Source: Notamacropus eugenii
Lineage: Eukaryota; Chordata; Mammalia; Diprotodontia; Macropodidae
Assembly: GCF_028372415.1 (NCBI RefSeq)
Contig: NC_092874.1
Coordinates: 335,624,651 to 335,688,650 of the forward strand
Length of the DNA stretch: 64,000 nt
Reading direction: 5' to 3'
Shown: one piece after another, positions 21,645 to 32,329 of the stretch
Layout: every line of letters starts with the position of its first letter
Position numbering within the stretch: position 1 is the first letter of the stretch
Program-made: the position numbers and the translations under genes
The notes under the pieces: model-generated
Seen by the model: only the letters and a program-made list of their open reading frames with translations
Told to the model about the DNA's origin: nothing
Databases searched by the model: none

Positions 21645-22177
21645 GTGAGGGGATGGACTGCGGGGGAAGGGGGGCGGCGGCCGGGCTGGAGCAAAAGCTG
21701 CCTGAGATGGGGGGCGTGCGGTGGGTTTGGGGAGGTGGGGGGAAGGAAGAGGAGAAGGAGGAAAGGAGCAGCCACGTTGGGCTAGGAGGGGCTGGGGCGT
21801 TGGGGGGACTGGACTTAGCTCTTCGCCCTAACGACGTCCCAGTCCGAGAAGTGAGAGCCCCGGGGCAGAAAGACCCTAACCCACCCACCCTTCGTGCCCC
21901 TCGGAAGTGGGTGTGGAAGCTAGGGCCCTTGGAAGCTGATTCACTCTCGGGCTGGGGATCCGAATGCACAATCTCAACTGCCCCGCTCCCCTCCCTCAGT
22001 CCAACTCTCTGACTCCCCATATTCCCCAACCGACAATTTCCCTCTGTGTAAGAGAGAGGGGAAGAACTCTCTGCCTTCTCTCCCCTTTTCTCAGCCTTCA
22101 CTCCCTTTTCCTCCCTCTCCACCCTGCCGTGGAAGTGTCCCCGGAATGGGGGCACAGCATTTTAGGAGTGGAAGAAT

Positions 22178-22356
22178 AGGTTTGTTTTGCTTTGCTAACT
22201 GATGCTGGGAGTTGCTGGACAGGGCAAAGGTAGTTGGGATGTTTGCGGCCGGTCGGTGGTAGAGAGAACTATGACTGGGGCAGCTTGGGAACCGAGGGAT
22301 CACACAGACACAGGCAGAGAAAACAAACAGAACAGTACTGCTCCCTTCCCCCAATA
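22178..22356. other. Intron 1, unassigned segment
   Basis: No motif was recognised between the CpG island flank and the microsatellite. Confidence 0.4.
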
Positions 22357-22453
22357 TACACACACGCACACGCACACATACACACTCACACACTCACACA
22401 CTTTCTCTTTCTCTCGCTCTCTGTCTCTCTGTCTCTGTCTCTCTCTGTCTCTC

Positions 22454-22536
<83 letters not shown>

Positions 22537-22577
22537 GTCTCTCTCTGTCTCTCTCTCTGTCTGTCTCTCTCTCTCTG
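22357..22577. repeat. (CA)n-(CT)n/(CTGT)n compound microsatellite
   Basis: CA units at 22357-22400 are followed by ~175 bp of CT with CTGT interruptions. The purine/pyrimidine bias is extreme. It lies ~700-930 bp downstream of exon 1. Confidence 0.97.
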
Positions 22578-22929
22578 TGACTTCAGACCTGCTTCTTTGT
22601 AAAGCAGTCCGATTACTCTACCCTCATCTCGTCTCCTCTCCTCACCCCCGAAACAAATCTTTTCACCTAGGGATGTGGTTCATCTTGTCCCCAGGGCAAG
22701 CGTCCTGCCACTCTTCCTTTGCAACCGTCTCAACTTTTCTTCTGGCCTCTCTGGGTAATTATAGGCACAGAGATGAGAAAGGAAACAGACCCTGAAACAA
22801 ATGATTCTTGAGTATTAATTACCCCCTACCTGGGTCATTGGCTACTGCCCTTGGGGAGTAGGGACCCTGAATGTGTGGACCATTTAACAAGTTTCATTTG
22901 TGGTAAAATACTGAATACATAATTGATAC
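22578..22929. other. Intron 1, unassigned segment
   Basis: About 350 bp with no recognised repeat or exon. Confidence 0.4.
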
Positions 22930-23060
22930 ACACAACAATCTGGTGAGAATAGGTATCCCCATTTTATTGAAATTGAAACTCTGAAAAAAGGTAATTTGAC
23001 CAAAGGCATTCAGTTATTAAGTGGCAAAGCCAGGAGCCCAAGTCTCTCACTTCAGAGGCC
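22930..23060 (-). mobile_element. MIR-like SINE
   Basis: Antisense blocks: 'tggtgagaataggtatcccc', 'attttattgaaattgaaact' and 'gaccaaaggcattcagttat'. Confidence 0.7.
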
Positions 23061-23082
23061 TGTGATCTCTCTATTAAACAAG

Positions 23083-23394
23083 TGGTTTCTAGGCTTTTAA
23101 GTATGAGGAGTCTTTTTAACATCAAATATTGTGGACGCCTACAGGATAGTAGTTGTACTATTATCCCTGATTGAGAGAAATGCATGGTAACAAAGTTGCT
23201 GTGAATTCAGCAATACTTTTAAGTTTGTATCTTTTTTAATCACAGCATCTTATGTAAGTTTGCAAAATAGTAAAGAGTGTAAGAGACATTTGCTTATTTC
23301 TTTACTATTGTTTCTTATTTACAATGTTGATGCCTAATGAGATGGCTGGAGTTTCTTTGCAAAAACTCCCTGGCCCTCAGGTTGGGAACCACAA
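23083..23394. mobile_element. Possible hAT-like DNA transposon fossil
   Basis: The ends resemble inverted hAT-type termini ('agtggtttctaggctttt' at the left, 'ggttgggaaccacaaca' at the right), with an AT-rich interior. No transposase was recognised. Confidence 0.4.
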
Positions 23395-23509
23395 CATTAG
23401 ACTGTGAAGTACCTGTAACATATCAGATTTTTTTCTCCCTCTGATTTCTCTGTTTTTTTCCCAGCTAACACAATCTTGACATAGATCCCCTCTTGAAAGT
23501 AGCCCGGTT

Positions 23510-23660
23510 CTAAAGTCAGGGAGCCTGAAATCAAACCCTATTTTTGTCACTCACTGTGTGACCTTAGGCAAACCTCCCCAGCCTCAGTTTTCTCATCTGT
23601 AAGAGTGTCAGACTAGATGGGCTCTGAGGTCTTTTCTGACTCTGTGAGCCTGTATGGTTC
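23510..23660 (+). mobile_element. MIR-like SINE
   Basis: It has 'actgtgtgaccttaggcaaa', 'cctcagttttctcatctgta' and 'tgggctctgaggtcttttct'. Confidence 0.8.
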
Positions 23661-24291
23661 TCCTGAATCACTGGCCCTTCTCTTTCTCTATTTGTGGTCT
23701 AGACATTGAACTTTTCTTTACCCATGACAGTTAAAATTAGGCTCCCTGTGCTTAAAATTCTTAAAGTCTAGTTGAGGGGAATAATAGATAGTTGAAAAGA
23801 TGTGTGCCAAATGAAAGAGGTAGAATTTGAGGCAGGGATGGTCAGAGAAGGCCATGGAGGGGGTAAAATTTGCTTTGAGATTTGAATAATAAGGGATGCA
23901 ATTCACCTAAGCAACTTTGAAGCAAGTTTCTTGGGCTGGTGGGAAGTGGGGCTGACTTGAGAAGGGATAACTCATTACCAGGAATATGATTTGTGCATAG
24001 GAGATGGGAGGGGAACAATCTTCTGGATGGGTAAACCAGTCCCTGGTTAGTCTCAGCTTTGCTACCTCTTTGTCACTTTGGGGCATTCCATTTCCCCTCA
24101 GTGGACTCAGTCTCTTCATCTGCTGGAGTAGGCCAATTCTTCCTAGACAGGAGATTCTAATATCCTGTGGTTGGGAAGCCTTGGAACTCCCAGTGGCAGA
24201 CAGATTGTGTACAGTGTGTGTGTGTGTTGTGTATGTAGGAATCTTATGCCTTTCTGTGGGAAGAATTATAAAAGGTTGCAAGGATTATAAA

Positions 24292-24293
<2 letters not shown>
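23661..24293. other. Intron 1, mostly unassigned
   Basis: 23740-23890 loosely resembles a CR1-clade LINE in antisense ('ggtcagagaaggccatggag'). Nothing else was recognised. Confidence 0.4.

Positions 24294-24343
<50 letters not shown>
24294..24343. repeat. (GT)n microsatellite
   Basis: A pure 50-bp GT run. Confidence 0.98.
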
Positions 24344-24344
<1 letters not shown>

Positions 24345-24974
24345 CCCATGCTGTGTTTCCAGGTAAGCCACTTTTAACTTTTGGGTGACTCAAGAAATGT
24401 AAACAGGTTATATAGCTGCAGGCTTGTCTGAGGTCTCTTCTGGCCCCCAAGGAATGTCACCCAAATTGGAGATGAGGAAACACATTTGACTAGGTTTTGG
24501 GGATCTTCAGGATCAAATCAAGACAGAGATTGTACAGGATGGGCCTTACTTTATTCAATGGTGTCTTTCCAGGGCAACATGGGGTTGTGGGGGGGTTGAG
24601 TAGAGGGAACTTGACATTTGAAAGAATCCCTGCCCAACTGAATTCAAATTATTTCATTGGGTAAAACACATTAAAAACAATTGGCATGATCTCAGAGTGT
24701 GGGATATCTGTGTGAAGTTTCATAGAATTTTAGATCTGGAAAGGACTTTAGGGGCCATCTTTCTCATAAGTGGTAGAAGGTTGGGAGCAGCTTTGTAACA
24801 AGGAGTCTTTTGTATCACTAGGAGAGGGTGGGCAGCTATCTCTTCTACCCCACACCCCAATCGAGAGTTGACTGACCCTTTGGCAAGCTATAACCTGAGG
24901 GCCAAATCTACTCCACCCACATTTTTACTGTACAAAGTTTGTCCACCTCTGCTTTAGAGTTATAGTGGTATTTC
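24344..24974. other. Intron 1, unassigned segment
   Basis: A short MIR-like piece near 24720-24775 ('gatctggaaaggactttagg'). The remainder was not recognised. Confidence 0.4.
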
Positions 24975-25115
24975 AATGTGACCAAAAGAGCCTTGGGCAT
25001 AAAGTTTGGAGATCCATGTTGCTCCTCCTGGCTCTGCCACTGACTGTGTGACCTTGAATAGATCACTTCCCTTCAGTAGGCCTCAGTTTCCTCATTCAAT
25101 TCAACAAGCATTTGT
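24975..25115 (+). mobile_element. MIR-like SINE
   Basis: It has 'ctggctctgccactgactgt', 'gtgaccttgaatagatcact' and 'ggcctcagtttcctcattca'. Confidence 0.8.
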
Positions 25116-25620
25116 TAAGCCCTTCCTAGGGGGCCAAGTAGACAGCTAGGTGGCACAGTGGATGCCACAGCCCTGGCATCAGAAAGACATCTTCCTGAGT
25201 ATAAATCTGGCCTCAGACAGTAGTTGTGACCCTGGGCAAGTCACTTAATCCTTTTTGTCTCAGTTTCCTCTTTTTAAAAAAGAGCTGAAGAAGGAAATGC
25301 TAGACCACTACAGTATCTCTGCCAAAAAAGCCCTAAATGGAGTCATGAGGAGTCAGACACAACTGAAAAATAACAGGGGTCAGACACTGTGTGGCCATTG
25401 GATTGCAAAGACAAAAAAAAGCTTGCGTTCTAGTGGGAAGGGTCAGCCAGTGAAAACGATAATTGGAGGAAGGTCTGTTGTAGGGAGGTAACAGTTGAGC
25501 CTTGAAGGTAGCTGAGATTTTCAAGACTTGGAGGGAAGCAGGGACAGCATTCTGGGCCAGAGATAGGAGATGGGATATCACTGGGGAGAGAGGAGGTGGA
25601 CATGGATCTTTAAGGTGCCT
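25116..25620 (-). mobile_element. CR1-clade LINE 3' fragment split by a SINE
   Basis: The 3' end 'aacaagcatttgttaagccc' (25102-25130) resumes after the SINE as 'gtcagacactgtgtggccat', 'tgcgttctagtgggaag' and 'cagttgagccttgaaggtag'. Confidence 0.65.
25139..25377 (+). mobile_element. Marsupial long tRNA-headed SINE
   Basis: It has 'cagctaggtggcacagtgga', 'ctgggcaagtcacttaatcc', 'cactacagtatctctgccaa' and 'gagtcagacacaactgaaaa'. Confidence 0.93.
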
Positions 25621-26239
25621 ACCTCCGTGATGCTATTGAGACAGGCATGGAGGCAACCTCTTCACTCCTGTTTCAGTGATAGAGATGAAACTCCCTGTGG
25701 GACATCCTCTTCAGACTCTGGCCCTGTCTTCAGTTCTTTCTTTGGGCCCTTGGATAAGTTCAAAGCAGAGGCCGCATTCAGACCTTTTGTAATGACAGTT
25801 TTCATAGTTCTGCCCCTTTGCCATAAACCTTTGGGGGGCAGAGAGGCCAAAGGAAAAGGAGGCAATGTAGATTGGAAGTGTGAGGAATCCATCCCTTCCC
25901 CCTCTTCCCTCTTTTGAGTTAATCATTTGGTTAAATTGGCATTTCCTTGTTTTAGGAAATGAGGTGTGAAATGGAGACTGGGGTAAGGGGGGGAGGAGAT
26001 CTGCAGATGGAAAGAATTGTGAAGAATGCTCTCTCCTTCCCTGTGGTATTCTAACCAATGAGGGGAGACCTGTATATCTACTTCCTTTTGATGAACTTGG
26101 TACCTAGGGGGTCTTAGCAGATTCTGAGGGGTTGGGAACTTAAACCCATCATTGGCTCTTTAAAATAATAATAATGAGATAAATAATAATGAGAAAAGCC
26201 GAAAACCTCCACCCCAAAATAAAACATTCCATTAAGAGG
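25621..26239. other. Intron 1, unassigned segment
   Basis: About 620 bp. The open frames on both strands lack any recognised domain. A short AATAAT-rich patch lies near 26164-26200. Confidence 0.4.
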
Positions 26240-26400
26240 CAGTCTTGATGTGGTAGAAAGTCTACTGGGGCCTAGGAATCAGGAGTTCTAATCCCAGCCC
26301 TGTCACCAAGTAGCTGTGTGACCTTGGATGAGTCACTTCCTCCAGGGTCCTCAGTTTACTCACCTGTGTAAAATGAGGAAGTAGGTAATCTCTAAGATTC
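26240..26400 (+). mobile_element. MIR-like SINE
   Basis: It has 'agtagctgtgtgaccttgga', 'tgagtcacttcctcc' and 'gtgtaaaatgaggaagtagg'. Confidence 0.8.
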
Positions 26401-26880
26401 CTTCCTTTTATCTTTGATATTTGTGGATTCTATTTGGGCTAGATCTCTGGGTGTGAATGAGTGATGTCATGCAGAGAATGAAATTCTCTAATTCCCAGTC
26501 ATCCAGGTTGGGCTGGATAGGGAGGGAACAGCCTATGGTATCTATGGTTCTCTGGCATTCTAGGTCTTTTGTAAAGAGGGTAAATAAGGGAGTGTGTCTT
26601 AGATGACACCTCCAGGGAAGTCCCCGGAGAACAGGGTTCACTTTGGTCCAGTAGAGGAACCTTGGTCCTGGCAGAGATGTGATATTGGGGTGAGGAAGTA
26701 GGAGAGAATTTGTCAGAGTGGGTGGGAATCAATTTCTGACAGTCCCACCAGGCTCCCTACTTTGCTTGGTTTCTAGGTATAACTGAGCCCTCTGCATTCC
26801 CCTTCCTCACTTCCCCTGCCCATCAGCCATCTTAATCGGCATCCAATCCTTTGGCTTCAGCATGCCCGCTCTATCCTACA
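26401..26880. other. Intron 1, unassigned segment
   Basis: About 480 bp with no recognised feature. Confidence 0.4.
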
Positions 26881-26895
26881 CTCTCTCTCTCTCTG

Positions 26896-26959
<64 letters not shown>
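26881..26959. repeat. (CT)n-(CA)n microsatellite
   Basis: CT units to 26910, then a CA run to 26959. Confidence 0.97.
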
Positions 26960-26961
<2 letters not shown>

Positions 26962-26989
26962 GACATGTGGCTAGCCCCTTTGTGGGCTG

Positions 26990-27115
26990 AGATGTGTTGG
27001 GGAAGCAAACTGAAGTGATATCCTTGTCATCAAAACCCCCCTCATTTTGCAGCTGAGGAAACCAAGAACCAATTTGCCCAAAGTCACACTGGTGGTAAGC
27101 CCAGGTCCTAGAGGC
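26990..27115 (-). mobile_element. MIR-like SINE
   Basis: Antisense core: 'tcattttgcagctgaggaaa', 'tttgcccaaagtcacactgg' and 'taagcccaggtcctag'. Confidence 0.75.
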
Positions 27116-27189
27116 ACGAAGGGAAAACTCCAGGTCAGGGAGGAAGCAGGTGTATTTGCAGTGATCAATACCTAACCTTCCATTTCTCA

Positions 27190-27415
27190 TCTCTATGGCT
27201 TTGCTTGAAGATGGAGGCTGTCCAGAGCTGTTGCTCAAGTACCATCTCTAACAGTAGGCCTTTCCTAATCCCTCCACTTAGTGTATCTTCCTCCTCCTCC
27301 TCTCTTAAATTATCTTGTATCTTGTTATTTTGCCTTTACAGTTTCTTTTTTATATTTGTGTCTTAGCACAGTATCTAGCTCATAGGAGGTTAATATATAT
27401 TTGTTGAATTGAAAG
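27190..27415 (+). mobile_element. CR1-clade LINE 3' end, sense
   Basis: It has 'ctcaagtaccatctctaaca', 'gtaggcctttcctaatccct', 'ttagcacagtatctagctca' and 'taatatatatttgttgaatt'. This is a typical L2/L3 3' terminus. Confidence 0.8.
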
Positions 27416-27429
27416 AACCTCAGAGTTGG

Positions 27430-27595
27430 TATCTTAGTTGTAGGCAACTGGCCTCTATTTATAGTGAACTGGTAGACCCTGACCTGTGTTAGGAGGGATC
27501 TCTTCCTTTTATACTTGAGGAAATGGAGGCAGAAAGCCTTGCCTCTGGTTACATACGTGGTAGTAAGTAGCAGAGTTGGGATTCCATTCACCTTG
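27430..27595 (-). mobile_element. MIR-like SINE
   Basis: Antisense blocks: 'ttatacttgaggaaatggag', 'cctctggttacatacgtggt' and 'agcagagttgggattcc'. Confidence 0.65.
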
Positions 27596-28106
27596 GATGC
27601 CCTGTTATCTCTCTTTTCTGAATGATTTACCTTTGGCTTAGGGAGGTTAAGCTCTGTGAAGGGACTGGTCAGATGTGGGCACCCACATACACTAGTTGCC
27701 AGCAGTCCTACATAGAATTTTAGGGACAGATATTTTGTGAGCTCCAGGGAAGCCCAGGCTTGGGACTGACTGGAAATTTCCTGAGCTCCAGTGCTGCCTA
27801 CTTTTCTCCACCCTGGTACAACACCAACTGCTCACTCTAAATTGTCTCCCCAGAAGAGAGAACAGATTCCTTAAGCCATCTATACCCTTACCTTTTCCTC
27901 CTTGTGCTTGGTGGCAGAGCTAGAAAGCAACCAAGTAGAGTTTAGGGCAACATTATATGGCTGGAGAACAGGGCAATGCTGATGTTAAAGACAAGAGACC
28001 CTGCCCTATTGGCAATGTGTGCTCTGAACCTGGAGTAGCCAACCACACCCAGGTACCTCCTAGAAGTCCTGAGGCCACAGGAAGGCCTCCCTGCTGAGGG
28101 TGTAGG
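27596..28106. other. Intron 1, unassigned segment
   Basis: About 510 bp with no recognised feature. Confidence 0.4.
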
Positions 28107-28290
28107 TTAAAGCAGCAGTTCTCAAAATGTAGCCCCCAGGACTCCTGGGAGTCAGAAAGAACCTTTCAGGGGGTCTGGAAGGTCAAAACTATTTTCCTAT
28201 AATACTAAGATGCTATTTGCCTATTAAAATACTCCTCTCCAACTAGAAATCTGTGTGAGGTCAGATTTTCTTCATATCCTTAAACTAGTT
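28107..28290 (+). mobile_element. hAT-type DNA transposon, 5' part
   Basis: It starts with a hAT-type terminus 'cagcagttctcaaaatgtag' and continues 'cctttcagggggtctggaag', 'gtcaaaactattttcctata' and 'gtcagattttcttcatatcc'. I recognise this as an ancient mammal-wide element. It stops abruptly where a LINE starts and resumes at ~30078. Confidence 0.8.
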
Positions 28291-28325
28291 AGTCAGTAAA
28301 TGTTTATTAAGTACTCACTAGAAGC

Positions 28326-28550
28326 CAGGGGCAACTAGGTGGAGCAGTGGATAGAGGGGCAGGCCTACAGACAGCAAGTTCAAATCTGGCCTCAGACACT
28401 TACTAAGTGACTCGGGGCAAGTCACTTAACCATGTTTGCCTCAGTTTCATCATCTGTAAAATGAGCTAAAGAAGGAAATGGTGAAGCAATCTCGTATCTT
28501 TGCCAAGAAAACCCAAAACACAACTGAAACGACTCAACAAAAATGACAAA
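28326..28550 (+). mobile_element. Marsupial long tRNA-headed SINE nested in the LINE
   Basis: It has 'gcaactaggtggagcagtgg', 'cggggcaagtcacttaacca', 'catctgtaaaatgagctaaa' and 'tttgccaagaaaacccaaaa'. Confidence 0.92.
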
Positions 28551-29713
28551 AAGCCAGACACTGTGCTAAGCTCTGGGTTTGCAAAGAAAGGCAAAAAAGG
28601 CAGCTCCTGGACTCAAAGAGCTCATAGTCTAATGGGGGGACTACAGCTGGCAAACACCAATGTACAAATAAACTGTCTACCGGATAAGTCGGAAATAATC
28701 AACAGATGGAAAGCACTAGAATCTTAAGGGATAGGGAAAAACATCCTGTAGAAGGTAGGTTTTAGCTAGGACTTGAAGGAAGCCATGAGGCAGAAATAGA
28801 GAATTCTGGGTATTGAGAATAGCCATTAAAAGTACCTGAACTTGGGAGGTGTCTTGTTTGAGAAACAGCGAAGCCAGCCAGCCTCACTAAATGGCAGGGG
28901 GAGGATGGAGAGGTAAAGTGTAAGAAGACTGGAAAAGGGAGGGGGTGGTTATGAAAGATTTTATATTTCATCTTGGAGTTGGTAGGGAACCACTGGAGTT
29001 TCTTGAGGAGGGAGGTGATATGGTCAGAACTGTCATTTCAGAAAATCATTTTGACAACAGATGGGTGGGCTGGATAGGGGCGAGTTATGGGACAGATAGA
29101 CCAACCAGCAGGCAATTAGTCTAGATATAAGGTGAGGAGCATAGCAGGGCGGCGGCAATGTCAGAGGAGAGGTAAGGAGGCATATGGGAGACATGTTATA
29201 TAAGGAAAATTGGCTGATCTTGGCAACAGATTAGATGTGGGACTGAAAGTCCAGAGTTGAGGATGATACCCAAGTTATAAGCCTGGGTAACTGGGAGGAT
29301 GACCGTGCTCTCAGCAGTAAGGGGGAAGTTAAGAAGATGGGAGAGACTGGGGAAAAAATGATGAGTTCAGTTTGGGACATACTGAATTTGAGATGTTGAT
29401 GGGACATCCAGTTTGAAATGTCCATTAGGTATTTGGAAATGGGAGACTGGATATCAGGAGAGAGATTAGGGCTGGATAAGTAGATTGAGACATGATGGAA
29501 TCCATGGGAGTGGATGAGATCAGTCACCAAGTGAAATAATATCCCCTCTATGGAGAAGAAAGAGGGTTAGGGCAGAGTCCTGTGAGATACTCATGGTTAT
29601 GACGCATAATCAAGATGAAGATCCAGCAAAGGAGACGAGAAATAGTGGTCAGATAGGTACGAGGAGAACTAGCAGAGAGTATTGTTACAAAAACCTGGAG
29701 GGAAAAGAACAGA

Positions 29714-29810
29714 CCAGAGGTGGGGAACCTGTGGCCTCAAGGCCACATGTGGCCCTGTAGGTCCTCAAGTGTGGCCCTCGGACTGAATGCAAACTTCATA
29801 AATGTGAAAA
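29714..29810. mobile_element. Palindromic MITE, left half, nested in the LINE
   Basis: It has 'ccagaggtggggaacctgtg', 'ggccacatgtggccctgtag' and 'gtcctcaagtgtggccctcg'. It matches the left arm of the MITE at 43801-43983. Confidence 0.75.
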
Positions 29811-30077
29811 TATCAAGGAGAAAAGGGTGACTGACATTGTCAGAGGTTACAGATGAATCAAGAAGGATAGGAACTGAGACGAGGCCATTAGATTTGGCAA
29901 TTATGAGATCATTAGTAACTTTAGAGATGGAATTTCAGCTGAAGGATGAAGTTGGAGGCTAGACTCTAGAGAGTTAATAAGAGAGTGAGAGAGGAAAGGA
30001 AGCAGAGGCACCTAATGTAGAAATTCTTCTCAGAAGAGTTCAGCCACAAAAAGGAGGCCAGAGATGGGACCAAAATT

Positions 30078-30440
30078 TACGTATCAAAACAGATTGAATG
30101 CAGAAGCAGATATGAGAATCCAGCTGTCTTCTATTAAGTCAGGCCGTAGAGATTTGCAGAAATATGTAAAACAATGATATTCTCACTAATTTTTTTATTT
30201 TGGAAAATATACTTGTTTTTCATTTTTAAAAGTTATGTTAACTAATAATGGGTTTATTGTTATTTTAAAGTGAAATCATAAATAAATATTTAACAAATAT
30301 TTTTAAATTTCTAATACAGTAAATACTGATAGATATAATTCATATAAACCAAAGCTCTTTGGATTAAAATCATTTTTAAGAGTATAAAGGGCTTCTTTGA
30401 CCAAAAATTTTGAGAATTGATGAGTTAAAGTTTGGGCATA
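30078..30440 (+). mobile_element. hAT-type DNA transposon, 3' part
   Basis: It resumes with 'cagattgaatgcagaagcag' and 'atatgagaatccagctgtct', then the AT-rich 3' region and 'gatagatataattcatataa' and 'aaagctctttgg'. It ends in 'tttgagaattgatg', the inverse of the 5' terminus. The order and strand match the piece at 28107, so they are one element split by a LINE. Confidence 0.8.
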
Positions 30441-30959
30441 TTGTAGGAGAAAAGTAAGGGGTGGCGTAAGGCAGGACCAGACAAAGTCTGAATTCCTCCT
30501 GTCAAAACCCACTTCTGATCTCATAGAAACCTCTTCAATCTCTGTGCTGATCAGGGAGGATATAGGGATGAGAGTCTTGGAGAGGAGAGGTTGTTTCATT
30601 CTGGAAGGACTATTCAGGGAAGGGCTGTGGAGGTGACTAACCAGCCCTCCTCTCTTGTCCCTGACAGTTTGCCTCCTAGATTCTAAAAACTGTTTTGGCC
30701 ATTTGAGCAAGAAGAGATTTACATCAAGATCTCTTTAATTTAACTCCAATAAAGTTAAAGTTCTGAGAGCAAGGATTGTCCCTAGCTGCTTCTTCCCCTC
30801 CCCAAGCTGAAACGTTGCATTTTTTCACAGGCTTATCTGAGTTGGAAATTTTCAATTTAAGTAGATAGGCTTTTGCCTCAGAATGGAGGGGCAGTGACTG
30901 ATAGTTGAAGACAAATGGGGATGGCATCAGGCGTGATGGGTTCTGATGCCACTAATCTA
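30441..30959. other. Intron 1, unassigned segment
   Basis: About 520 bp. The small open frames show no recognised similarity. Confidence 0.4.
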
Positions 30960-30979
30960 TCTATGGGGCTTCATGTTCC

Positions 30980-31090
30980 TCCTCTGTGAAATGGGATCAT
31001 AGGCTCATATATTAAAAGCTGCAAGCAACTTTAGAGATCCACCCCAACTCATTTTACAGAGGAAGAAACTCCGGCTGAGAGAGATGACTA
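30980..31090 (-). mobile_element. MIR-like SINE fragment
   Basis: 'gcaactttagagatccaccc' and 'attttacagaggaagaaact'. Confidence 0.65.
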
Positions 31091-31099
31091 GACTAAGCC

Positions 31100-31380
31100 C
31101 AAGGAAGGGAAGGGAATGAGTATTTGTATAAGATGTCCTTTGTGCCAGGCATTGTGCTAAGCACTTTTTACAAATATTACCTCATTTAATTCTCACAGTA
31201 ACCTTGGGAGGTACAAGCTATCATTCTTCCCATTTTACAGTTGAGGAGACTGAGGCAAAGACAGGTTAAGTGATTTGCCCAGAGTTGCACAGCCAAGAAG
31301 TAAGGTCAAATATGAACTTAGGTCTTTCTGATTTCAGGACAGGCATCTGTTCACTGTGCCACCCTCCATAGTAAGTGATA
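31100..31380 (-). mobile_element. MIR / CORE-SINE, nearly full length
   Basis: 'tgtgccaggcattgtgctaa', 'cccattttacagttgaggag', 'actgaggcaaagacaggtta' and 'gtgatttgcccagagttgca', ending 'cactgtgccacc'. Confidence 0.88.
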
Positions 31381-32329
31381 GAACCCAGATCCTCTTAACT
31401 CCAAATCTAGTTCTCTTTGTACCATAATACTCTCTGTCTTCCCGTTGTCACAGAGCTATTGTGAAAGCAGCAGTATGATGTTAAATTCCTCTCCCCACCC
31501 CCGGCCCCCCACAAAGGGGAAGGGGTTGGTCAAGGTGAGGGTAGTAGGGGCTGGGGTAGAGAGAATCCCACCATCAGGCATTGATTGACTCCAGAGCTAG
31601 CCCAGAGCCTGGGGGATTGTTTCCTGCCTGCTGCTGTGGCTGTTGCTTCGTGACCTAGTACCAGCACTGGGGAGCACCAGTGTTGCCTGTACCAGGATAA
31701 CATTTCCCCAGAAGTGAAGGGGAGGGAACTGTAGCTTGGAAATGAGGTGTGTGGTGAGGAAAAGAGCTAGCTAGACACATTTGGAGACATGTTTAAATAT
31801 AGCCCAACTGAGGAGCTAGGGTGGGAGAGGTGAAAGATAGCAAATACACACATACTCAGGCTGAAACTGTACCGAGTGTGAAGTCATGGGGTGCCCCCCC
31901 TTCCCACCCTCAGAAGAAACCTGTCATCTCCAGGAGTTGGAAGGGAAGGAATGAGAAAGACAAACTAGAGGTTTATCTAGTGAGTTCAGCCTCCCACCCA
32001 ATCAGAGAGTCCCCTCCACAGCATCCCTGATAGTCAGATCTAGCCATTGTTTGAATACCTTTACCGATCGTTGCCTTCATGGTATTCATGAGTGTTATGG
32101 TTTTCATGGCATTATATTCATGAGTTTATTACCTCCAGCAGTCTGTTCCTTTAGGGGAGAGTTCTTACGATGAGCTGAAATCTACCTGCCTATAGCTTCA
32201 GTGTGCTGCTTGTGGTCCTGGGGACCCTAAGGATTGGACTCGATCGACTCTTCTAGTTTCAGTGTTCTGCCATCCTTTTATCATTATTTCTGTCTTTTTT
32301 TCCCCAGTAAGACTATAAACTCTCTGAAG
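31381..32329. other. Intron 1, largely unassigned
   Basis: ~950 bp with a G/C-rich centre (31490-31790) containing an imperfect inverted repeat around 'accagcactgg' / 'caccagtgtt' (31661-31685). No exon was recognised. It is one of the few repeat-poor stretches of intron 1. Confidence 0.4.

Larger units (their letters stand above)
20890..21960. promoter_or_regulatory. LLGL1: CpG-island promoter of LLGL1
   Basis: CpG dinucleotides are frequent here and rare almost everywhere else in the window, and GC content rises sharply. The island contains the start codon exon and several promoter-type motifs. No TATA box was seen upstream of the ATG, consistent with a dispersed housekeeping-type start. 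The transcription start cannot be placed from sequence alone. Long open frames crossing the island (for example 20703-21536) reflect the lack of AT-rich stop codons. They are not supported as genes. Confidence 0.88.
28291..30077 (-). mobile_element. CR1-clade LINE relic inserted in the hAT element
   Basis: The longest such relic in the window. It starts at the 3' terminus ('gtcagtaaatgtttattaag') and runs antisense through 'gactcaaagagctcatagtc' and 'gccactggagtt'-type blocks. The minus-strand frame 29231-29530 keeps recognisable reverse-transcriptase sequence ('DLIHSHGFHHVSIYLSSPNL', 'WMSHQHLKFSMSQTELIIF') of the L2/L3 type. The catalytic YADD is lost to mutation ('VSIY' region). It is dead. 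Confidence 0.88.

Noticed and set aside
21194..22155. Long minus-strand frames opposite exon 1
   Set aside because: These are GC-rich shadows of the CpG island and LLGL1 exon 1, with no recognised protein similarity.
22202..22795. 197-codon Ser-Leu-rich frame
   Set aside because: It is generated entirely by the CA/CT microsatellite. The repeat unit is readable in all frames.
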